From NCBI GenBank assembly GCA_035222895.1, contig JAVYIG010007909.1, positions 1-64,000 on the forward strand: DNA of 64,000 nt, read 5' to 3'. The notes under the pieces are model-generated. The model did not search any database, was not told the DNA's origin, and saw only the letters and a list, made by a program, of their open reading frames with translations. Source of the stretch: Strongylocentrotus droebachiensis. Lineage: Eukaryota > Echinodermata > Echinoidea > Camarodonta > Strongylocentrotidae. Every line of letters begins with the position of its first letter. The first letter of the stretch is position 1. Below are positions 55,275 to 64,000 of this stretch, in pieces. The position numbers and the translations under genes were made by a program.

Positions 55275-57726
55275 TAGCTCTATTTCTTACGATGGGAGAA
55301 AACTAAAATGTGCCTTAGGAGCATTCTTTCACGGGTTACTAAGAAGGGAGACATTACAAATTGTACTGTTTATGATATCTTACAAATGATCATTAAAATA
55401 GCAATTCAGCCCAAATCCCTTTAATTGCTAAATTGCACTACATTATTTCTCGGGTTCCGTCCTGTTTATGCTTTTCCTTTTCCTTTTCTCTCTCTCTATC
55501 TTTCTTTCTCTTTCTTTCCCCGTCTTTTACAGAAATTTTTATTGTTAATAACATCAATCCTTTTTCAGTTCCTTTCAATATATTCCACTTTCTGCCATTC
55601 TTCATTATGAATTTAGCGAATAAAAAGAATATGATATCCTTCTTATTCGCTAAATCATTCTAAATCAATTGACGTGGCTGATTTGTCATTTAATGCGCAA
55701 TTTTACTTTGACTATTAAAACATTCCCCTGTTCGTCATACATGCTATTTTGCTGTTAACCATTGGTTTACCATTTTAACATTTCAAACATTTTATAATTT
55801 CTTTTATTATTATTTTCCGTTACTTCAATTTGCCACTTTTGATTTCTTTCCTTAAACAATTCTATTCCTGTCCTCTCATCGTCAATCGGTATTTTTATAT
55901 TTTTTTGTTACATAAAAGATCTGATGATAATTTCTGGGACTACATTTTTCAAATTTATCATCAATTTATTCAATTTGTTTTTGTTTACAACGTTTCATGA
56001 AGTATTTACATCAAATTATGAAAAAGGGTTTTTACAATGGTATAACTAAGTTTTTGTTGTTGTTTGCTATTTTGTCGGGAGGGGTAAAAGTGCTTCTTTT
56101 TCCCAATGCCTTTAGACAAATTTGATGTGATTTGAAATAGGAATGATAATAGTTATCTGAAATGATATAGTGCTTAATACGGAATGCCGTCTCTAAGCAC
56201 TTCACAGATATTATTATCTAAAAAATAAATATGTTCCTATTATTTAAATATTAACCTACTGTATATGGGGACATTCACGATTAAAATAATATATATTTCA
56301 TTATTAAATTAAAAAAGAAAGATATCGAATGTTCTGAGCTAGGATGCTTTCGCTGTTAACAAATACATCAAAATTGATCTTACTCCCCTACTTTTTCGTT
56401 ATAATCTATGCTAGTGCAGATATTTTCAATGAATATCAGTCATGTTGATAAAGCTATAACGTTTTCCTGTGTATAAATCTTGTGGCCGACTTATGTAGAC
56501 TATGCTTTTTCGTATTGTGATATACAGAAAGATTTTAAAGATTTTTATAACGGGAGGGGATAGGGACCTGGAACTTAGATGAACAATAAATTAAGTACCC
56601 ACATGTGAAAGTAAAACAAAATGAAAACACAACGCGACCTATAACTAGAAAGAAAGGGCATGTCAATATTATAACATGCACCATGTCAACAAGTGCGTCA
56701 TATACCCTCTCCCCATCTCGCATTGGTGTATCAAATTGAGCCATATTGTTGGATTTCTTTTTTATGCCATGTATATCAATGTTCCACTCGTAACCATAGG
56801 GTGATGGAGAGACAAAGCACCCTTGGATCTCCACCCTACATCGTAAGTAGCATTAAGATATATAGCTCTCAAAGATAGGCGAATTACGCTTTTGTGAATG
56901 ATTGTTTGTCCTTTTTTGTTGATCTTGTTGCCATGTAAATAAAGGTAAGTACTGAACAAAGAACCAGACCCAACCAAAGGCAAGAATTCGTCTGGCCAAA
57001 ATCCGTAATCTTTCAGGTATATTCAGGAGGGGGGACTAAAATGTTGCTGATGATGGAGTGTCAAGTACGACGGGATTAAAGAACTAGTCGTAACAATGGA
57101 TCCTAGTCTTGGGACTTAGAACCAGGCTGTAACTTTTAATCTTATTAAGATGATCAGTGATGAACATATTGCAAAACACGTCCTTTAAGATTGTGGCTAT
57201 AAAAAAATGATGCACAATGAGAATTAGTTTTTTATTCGTGATTACTAATACCGCACATTCATATCCTTTGGGGTGGTTTTCTGTATGCCGTATTTGTACA
57301 GCCTCGTTGTCAGTGCCATACGTCCCACACCTATTTTCAAAATCATTATTATTGCTATTGCAGCTTTCCATCAATGAAAGCCCAACAATTTGAGATCTCG
57401 CAATGAGTCCATTGATTCCTGAAACTCTCTCCCTTTCAAAATATGATCGTTTTTCATTTTAGTACTGAAACGCTTTCTTGGAAGACATCTTCATGACAAA
57501 GAAAGTAAGCCTTTGTTGATCTTAGCTGCATTTCACTTCGCAATTAGTTAAATAAATAAAACAGTTTCTTTCATTTTTACTTTTTTAAGAATTCATCACT
57601 TCAATCGCTTTGTGTAAAATAGTAGATAATGAAGGTGTTTGAAAATATGAAAAGGGTGAGGTATGGTTCATATAATGACGGATCTAGGATTGTTTTATCG
57701 GGGGAGTGGCAACTCCCTCTATTCCA

Positions 57727-57727
<1 letters not shown>
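55275..57727. other. No gene recognised
   Basis: AT-rich DNA with a pyrimidine-rich patch at 55455-55530. Short frames at 56535-56983 and 57084-57374 have no supporting features. Confidence 0.4.
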
Positions 57728-57765
<38 letters not shown>

Positions 57766-57803
57766 CTCTTTACTTTCTCTGTCTGCCCCCTCTCTCTTCC
57801 CCG

Positions 57804-57850
<47 letters not shown>

Positions 57851-57945
57851 ACTTTCTCTATTTGTCTCTGTCTGCCCCCTCTCTCTTACCCACCCTCTTT
57901 TTTCTTTCTCTCTCTCTCTCTTTCTCTCTCGCTCTCACATACACA
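57728..57945. repeat. (CT)n microsatellite
   Basis: Two long (CT)n blocks separated by a repeated segment containing TTTACTTTCTCT and CTGCCCCCTCTCTCTT, so the tract is itself a duplicated ~100-bp unit, followed by (CA)n at 57937-57960. Confidence 0.85.
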
Positions 57946-58437
57946 CAGTCACACACACATACATGCAATATAAGAGTTGCTCGGTGAGCAAAGGGGTGGT
58001 GTTATCTGTATAACCAGGATATGAGGAATCCTAGATAAAAGACACGTTTATTAAATTATCAAACCTCGAAGTCCAAAACTGAAGAGGAAGAAAATGACAC
58101 GTATTTTGATCCACCGTATAGACGCTGCGTAAAAGGAACAGGAGAATGAAAAAGTGCGACCTTATTATTGGAGCAAATTTTAAAAATCTACAGAGGCGAA
58201 TCCAGCATTGTCTGAAGAGGAGGAAGTTTCCTTCAACATTATCTTTTCACAGGAACACCGAGCCCCATTCACATCGGCTTATTGCTTTGAGTCGCTATGA
58301 GGTATTCTGCTGGCCCTTCAGAAGCCTGAAAGGGGGGGGGGGCGGATTACCCTAATTATGGGCACTGGAATATTTTAAGTTTTGTTTTAATGTGGGTGTA
58401 ATGACCTCCACCCTCCCCTCTGGATCCACCTGTGATC

Positions 58438-58467
58438 TTGTTGTTGTTGTTGTTGTTGTTGTTGTTG
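58438..58467. repeat. (GTT)n microsatellite
   Basis: About ten TTG units in a row. Confidence 0.85.
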
Positions 58468-59703
58468 AATTAATGTCATTTTCCATCGTCGTTGGATGAT
58501 TTTCGCCTTATAGATCTCTGATGTGTCATATTATATTCAAATATCAAAACGTGGTTTGTAACTCGCAACAGCTAATAATCGGTTGTGAAAAATTACTGGG
58601 TTAATGAACGCTGACCTAATTAGCATACACTTAGATAGAAAACAAGATATAGTGTTCTACGAACCTGTCATTAGTAACGACTATGTCTTCATCTCTCGCG
58701 CGTAATTGTGATGCGGGTCTATTGATTATTGTATGATTTGACGTAAGATATGACCTTCTCGTAAAGACCTATGTGCGTGCTTTTATAGGGCTAAACTTAG
58801 AAATGGGATCAGGACAATTCAATATCTATAAACATCAACACTGTCATGCAATATTTGTTTTCCTTCTATCCCTCCCCTTTGATTCAACGTAATAAACTAT
58901 ATAGAGTATATAGTGAATAAGAGAATGAATGTCTAGGTAGAAAGCAATAAACTCGAACGTAACAAGGAATTCAAATAAATTGGTTTGATAACTGCCTTTG
59001 GCCTACGTAGGAAATGCCACCTTAATATGTTATGATAATAATAATTATATAAATTTGTCGATCGCTCAAGTCTGCAAAAAAGTGTCTTTCGATCAGGCGC
59101 TAAAATAAGTGCCCAACGACCACTAAGGGTTATGTGCAAGTTTTCAACGTCTATTGTTTTGTATGAGACGATATTTCTTACCCGGACGCAGTTTGATAAT
59201 GGTTTATAATCATCTTCTTTTACCGCACATTATTTTTGTTGCATCATAATCCGTAGGCAAAGTGCTATTACGTATTATATACCTCACTTAAGAAATCCAG
59301 CCATCTGATTGGTCGAATTGCATTCATAAACTTCAACTGTTCCTGTAAAATTCTCGGTAACCATGCATAAAACATTTCACTATTTTTAATAACCATGGTT
59401 ACTCCATGGTTACCCCATAGGTTTACATGTTAAAAAATGGTTTGAGCGATGGAGAATACCGTATGTGTGCGAAGGATTGGTCTACAATTGAATCTCGATC
59501 GATCTTACCGACAATTTTATCTTGCATTGTTGACATGAAGACGAAAATAAACTCTCAAAAACAAAAAAACAACATCTGCCGATAGATCTTGATCTAAGTT
59601 CGTGCCAATATGCATTGCAAAAGTAAAAGAAGGGCCCGTTTCATGGAGCTTTTGCGAGGCCCTCACGCAGAGCCGTTTTCAATCCATTTTAATGTATGGC
59701 TGT

Positions 59704-60328
59704 GTGACCAAAGTTCGCGCGTGACCAAAGTTCGCTTTCTCAAAAAATCGGTAAGATTTCGAAAATCTGATATCACCAATGGAAAGAGGATCATAAAATT
59801 ACCCAGAAACGAAATTTTCTTTGGAATTGGGTGCGAAATTGTGAAAATATTGACAAAAGATCGGCACATTTTGCAGTTATTTGCGTCCGTTCCGAAAAAT
59901 TACCAACTTACCGATAAGGGTCTGGAAATCTTCATTTTGAGAGCAGATATCCTCAAAATTGTAAGTAATAAGTGGTACCGTCTGGTTGTATGATATTTTG
60001 CCTTGCAAATTATCAAATTACCTTATTTTTGATGGATCGTATTTTTGTATAAATCAGCTGTTAACCCCCGTGCGTGAACTTAGGTCTCGTTGTTTTTATG
60101 ACTTTTTTAGATGCAGCGCGCATGCACGATCGGACATCGAATTTTTAGATCGCGATATCTCCGAAATCCTTCGACGATAAATGTTGTAGTTGAACCAATT
60201 GGTAGTAAAATACTTTGCCGTCCATTTGGTAGTAATTAAAATAAATAAATTTGTGTAGAATATGAGAAAACATGGATCGAATATCACATTTTCTAATTTG
60301 TTCTAAAATCTGCGCGAACTTTGGTCAC
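59704..60328. mobile_element. TIR element with GTGACCAAAGTTCGC ends
   Basis: GTGACCAAAGTTCGCGC at 59704-59720 is exactly complemented at 60312-60328. At the left end the terminal 15 bases are repeated at once (59721-59735). A 127-codon plus frame begins upstream of the left end and runs into the element; nothing in it is recognisable. No target duplication was identified. Confidence 0.6.
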
Positions 60329-60367
60329 CCCTTCATATATATTGGAGAAAACTGCCAAGCATGTTAA

Positions 60368-60452
60368 CGACGCGCAATAGCCTAGTGGTCTAAGCGTTGG
60401 TTTTCGATACACCTCTTGTTGTACGCAAGAGTTCGAATCCCGTCTTCGACAA
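60368..60452 (+). repeat. tRNA-like sequence, degenerate
   Basis: ATAGCCTAGTGGTCTAAGCG fits an A box and D arm, and AGAGTTCGAATCCCGTC a B box and T arm, with spacing suggesting a long variable arm (Leu/Ser-like). The T stem is mispaired at its 5' side, and no firm acceptor stem forms, so a pseudogene or SINE head is likelier than a working tRNA. Confidence 0.5.
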
Positions 60453-60510
60453 AAATGAAAAATATTTTTTTATTTTTATTTTTTAGTCTATTTTTTTTCG
60501 GCATATAAAA

Positions 60511-60673
60511 GTATTAATGACTGCTTTAATATTCGAGAAATAGTTGTTTTATTACGCTCTCGGGAAGGTTACAATTGGGCTATTCCCCTCGGCAAGCCTC
60601 GGGGAATAGCACAATTCTAACCTTCCCTTGAGCGTAATAAAACAACTATTTCTCTCAAAGCAGTCATTAATAC
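60511..60673. mobile_element. Foldback element, near-perfect 77-bp arms
   Basis: GTATTAATGACTGCTTT at the left and its complement at the right start arms that pair almost throughout, past GTTGTTTTATTACGCTC and GGAAGGTT, to GGCTATTCCCC, with a loop of about 12 bases. Few mismatches imply recent origin or constraint. No target duplication longer than TA is visible. Confidence 0.7.
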
Positions 60674-60923
60674 TATAATATTATATTTTAAGAGTTCAAA
60701 TAATTACAAAACCCATAAGACTTAAACTGAATGTAAGTCAGTTCGGCTTTCAATGAAAAATATTGCAGAAAATTATGACCTTCGTCTACAATTAACATGA
60801 TGGTAGTTTTAAAATATGAAGTGGCTCTGTCTTTATTATCATCGTTCATTTCAGCGGTAGATGCAAGGAGAGGGAACTTCGTCCCCCAAGCTACACCCAA
60901 TATGTCATAGTCATAGTTTAAGT

Positions 60924-61045
60924 CAGTGGCTTACGCAGGATTTAAGGGGGGTGGTTTACCATTTTGAAATCGAGCCGAAAATTTCGCCATTTCGGTGTGC
61001 ACAGGCAACGACTTCCTCAGAAACCAAAAGTCACTTTAAAAAAAT
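60924..61045 (+). repeat. hAT-like left end, orphan
   Basis: CAGTGGCTTACGCAGGATTT then a G run resembles the left end of the 21995-22517 element with one base changed in the motif. No matching right end was found within 600 bp. Confidence 0.45.
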
Positions 61046-61465
61046 GTGATAATATCTTTCAATTTTCCGTTTCCTTGTTTGTTTGGTTGTGAGAAATTAA
61101 TTTTTCTTATGATATTACTAATTAATTTATTCATTCATTTATTCATTTATTTATATGAATTAATTTGTTTATCTATTCACTCCTTTATCTTTTTATTTAT
61201 TTATTTGTTTTGTAAATAATAAGTAGGCATCAACATTTCAGATTTTGTTTTTTTGTCAGAAAATGTCAAGAGTTTTGCCTCCCCATCTCGTCTCCGGCCC
61301 GAGAGCCCTGCATTGATCCGCCAGTACTGAATAGCTAATGGTCTTTTGTCTTGAATCTCTGCCAGTGAACATGGTGAAGGAGATGTTTGATTGATGAGGA
61401 GAGTTAGAGAGCAATTTTCCCCGTGTCTATCACCCTTTATCAGTCTTTAACTGGACTTTAAGTCG

Positions 61466-61479
61466 GTTGTCTTGGCAAC
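61466..61479. promoter_or_regulatory. RFX X-box-like motif, isolated
   Basis: GTTGTC-TT-GGCAAC matches the X-box form with a 2-bp spacer. No gene was recognised around it; the surrounding 61250-61470 is slightly GC-richer. Confidence 0.25.
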
Positions 61480-62278
61480 AACATGTTGTTGTTGTTGATT
61501 TCTGAGATAGGGCTCTGTTCTTCTGTCATGCTAAGAACTCATCATTGAGAAAGTGTGTTCATAAATGACTACAAATCAAAGTTTACTGTATTTAACGTAT
61601 TCAGATAGATGAAAATCAAACTTGTCTATTTTATTAAAGTTATGATTCCACTGAAAGAAGAAATATGCATTTCATTTTTGTCTACCCTTTTTTTTTTTTT
61701 TTTTGTTACTTTCTTTGTTTATCATAAGATCATACCGTTACATATATGATATTTCATACATGGCATGTGGGCCCTTCTGCATGTAGAGGTTGAATCTTTG
61801 GTGTTTTACATGATAGTATGGGATCAAGTTATTATACGGTTTAAATGGTCTAGAATCAGATCATGCATGCATACAAAGAGGAAAGGAATTGATTGATCTT
61901 CACATCTTGGTTTTACACAAAAAATGTTGAGCCTTCTTTATAGATGAATGCTTCCACATACAGTTAACAACTAAATCATACCCCATTACAAATTTGGTGC
62001 CATTTGTGTTTTTCGTAACGCAAGAATGAAAGGTGGGCTGGTTGAATTAATGCATTTGTTGAATAATTTAAGATGTACGCTTCAACACTCATATTCTCAA
62101 GAAACATAAAATGAGACATATCAATTTTTCACATACTTTCAAAATAACAAAACTTGGTAAGGGTATGAATAATTTAGTTGTTAACTGTAAAATGATATAT
62201 AGACTATAGTGTTTGCATACAACCAGAATAATTATTCATCACTCGTATATTGATTAGAACAGAACGGTTCGAACAGCC

Positions 62279-62658
62279 TTAAAGGCATAATGTTAAATCT
62301 GAGCTATTGCATGACCCTACATGTTATCAATGTCTGTGATATGGTGTAATATTGAAGTCCTTGAAATTGCGCTTCAAAATGATCATGAAGTGCCTCAAAA
62401 AGTAAACATCTTTGAGTGACCGGTTTTGCCATGCTCATTTTCCCCAATACTCTGTAGTGTTATACAAAAAAAAACGTTAGGAAAACGAAAAATAAAATTT
62501 AGATTTCCAATCATAAATATCTTGATAATCAGAGAGGCGATCGGCTTGTAAAAGTCATGGGGTTCCTGACTGACCCAAAGGTTTATAATAATGATTGCAG
62601 CATGGGCTAAATCCAAGATTTTGTTAGAATCTGAGACAAAGTTACCCAATCCCTTTAA
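62279..62658 (+). mobile_element. TTAA-ended element, family D, copy 2
   Basis: TTAA-AGGCATAATG at the left, TCCCT-TTAA at the right; colinear with 47127-47498. Inner terminal similarity (AATCTGAG at the left, CTGAGACAAAG at the right) is imperfect. No coding content. Confidence 0.7.
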
Positions 62659-63519
62659 AACTTGAAGACAAAAAAAGTGACCCTTTTAACATAATGATTA
62701 GAAGATGAAGGCGTATAGGAACATACAAAGGGCATTTGACGCTTTGATACGAGATAAATAATCACAAGAGTTCGTAAGAGGGTTGGCGATTGACACTTCT
62801 CATTGTATGGGCACATTCTCACAAATGTACCTGTAGGTCCATTGGCCTTATCTCAAGGACCATCTTTGAAAAAGGTGATTATTTGCACTCAATTAAGCGA
62901 AACATTCGTGAATATGGGGGCATGTTTTCACAAAGGTTCGTGTACCGAGACACACCAGATCTTTCTTGAATATCAGGAAGATGGGGTTTGTTTGCTCGAA
63001 AGTAGGTTTAACCCGACAACCCTACACGACGCCAAGACCGGATTGAGCAGGGTAAACCCAATTAAGACCAGTTCCAGCCCCTTCCCATGGATAGTGGACA
63101 TCACACCCCCCCCCCCCCCCCCTCATGGCTGGATCCTCGCTATGCCATTAGACCTACACCCGGCGCTTAAAGGTTATTGTAATACTATCCTGCTCGGCCT
63201 TGTCGGCGTTAAAATAAGAAAACACAAATTAGAGAAAAATACTTTTTTTTTTAATCACACAATTTTTCTCATCGAAGACTTTACAATCTCCGTCTTTATG
63301 ACCTGGATCGTGTTTAAAAAAAATAAAATGTTATCACCCATCTAACAATACATTTTAATCGATATAATGCCCGTTATTCGCTCACTCATGTCAAATTATT
63401 CCGGCTTGTAGAAGGAAAATGGGGCATATTGATAAATTACTATTGCAACAACACCAACCGAAACGAATATCTTGCTTCTTACTGACAAATGGCAGGAAAA
63501 TGCCTCGGGGAATTGTTTT

Positions 63520-63960
63520 TGAAGGTACTACGCCCCAATCGCAGCCCAACAAATGAAAATATTAAATTCAAACGACATTTGAAAGATAGTACTAATTTAG
63601 AACTTCCCTCAAAACGAAAGGGCTTGAAAATGTCTTTAAGTGGGAAAATATCGACCATTAGTTTTCGAAAAGACTTAAGTGGTTGCAATCACTAGAATTA
63701 GGTTATTGATGTAGACAAATTAATGCTCATGTACCTTTTACAGCTCATTATGTATGTTATTACCAAAGAAAAAAAAAGTCAGTCACTCAATAGTGCCTGA
63801 CAGGGAAGTCTAAAAAGTAAACGGGTTTCCTTGCATAATTTTAATATTAGGACACTGCTAACGTTTAAATTTCACAGATAGGACAAACATGACATATTCA
63901 TAATTCCTGCAAATTCTACAGAACTTGATGTTGGCTGCAAATTGGACATAGTATACTATA
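63520..63960 (-). repeat. Interspersed repeat J, copy 2
   Basis: Reverse-complement match to 14145-14600 in glass intron 5, including CATGTTTGTCCTATCTGTG and CTTTGGTAATAA on the minus strand. It may continue past 63960 with lower similarity. Confidence 0.65.
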
Positions 63961-64000
63961 TTGTTTACAATCCATATGCGCTAGATTCTTTTCTTTACCT

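Noticed and set aside
57629-58013. Frames of 93-116 codons over the CT block
   Set aside because: Microsatellite translation.
59610-59993. 127-codon plus frame
   Set aside because: It straddles the left end of an inverted-repeat element, so it is unlikely to be a host gene, and no transposase motif is visible.
62803-63345. 180-codon plus frame
   Set aside because: It crosses a C run of about 16 (frame uncertain), has no recognised domain, and the last third is A/T-run sequence; no splice or promoter context.

Overview
The window is AT-rich, intron-rich animal DNA, most probably from a marine invertebrate deuterostome; an echinoderm such as a sea urchin is my best guess. That rests on a Glass-type five-finger transcription factor with long introns, tRNA-derived SINEs, Penelope-like and RTE-like retroelement remains, many short terminal-inverted-repeat elements and long poly-G/poly-C, CT and ATT tracts. 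The species cannot be fixed from sequence alone. No bacterial-style operons, CRISPR arrays, rRNA or intact tRNA genes were seen.

Three host genes are supported, all on the minus strand. (1) 1130-1311 is the first coding exon of a secreted or membrane protein, with a clean signal peptide, a GTAAGT donor and a TATA box at 1380-1387; the rest lies beyond the left edge. (2) 12892-35236 is a complete glass homologue in six coding exons whose splice phases all agree: 1332 nt including the stop, 443 residues, His/Pro-rich N-terminal half, five C2H2 fingers at the C-terminus. Intron 1 is 15.3 kb. (3) 50592-52693 is a four-exon gene for a 236-residue protein with signal peptide, acidic Ser-Gly segment, CARDB-like domain and a C-terminal hydrophobic tail like a GPI signal. 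A 5' untranslated exon ending at 54522 probably belongs to it.

Between the genes the sequence is largely mobile-element debris. 1-10.7 kb: hAT-type poly-G elements, a Mutator-like 373-bp element with a 9-bp target duplication and an internal tRNA-like sequence, two families of TTAA-ended elements each present twice, a tRNA-derived SINE and a foldback element. 11.8-12.9 kb: a 124-bp tandem array just downstream of glass, split by a 316-bp inverted-repeat element. 22-23 kb, inside glass intron 1: a poly-G hAT element with a perfect 8-bp target duplication inserted in a Penelope-like fragment. 38.7-43.5 kb: an RTE-like LINE 3' end, then a 3.5-kb hAT element bounded by CATTCACA duplications and carrying a recognisable transposase C-terminal remnant. 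44.5-48.5 kb: more TTAA elements, a LINE/SINE tail and CT-rich DNA. 57.7-64 kb: CT microsatellite, inverted-repeat elements, a long foldback, a tRNA-like sequence, and second copies of elements seen earlier.

The genes show no functional linkage to one another. The most interesting material is the glass locus itself, the Ser-Gly/CARDB surface protein with RFX-like half-sites near its presumed promoter, and the unusual repeat architectures: homopolymer-bearing hAT elements, a tRNA-like sequence inside a TIR element, and an element framed by an 84-bp direct repeat.
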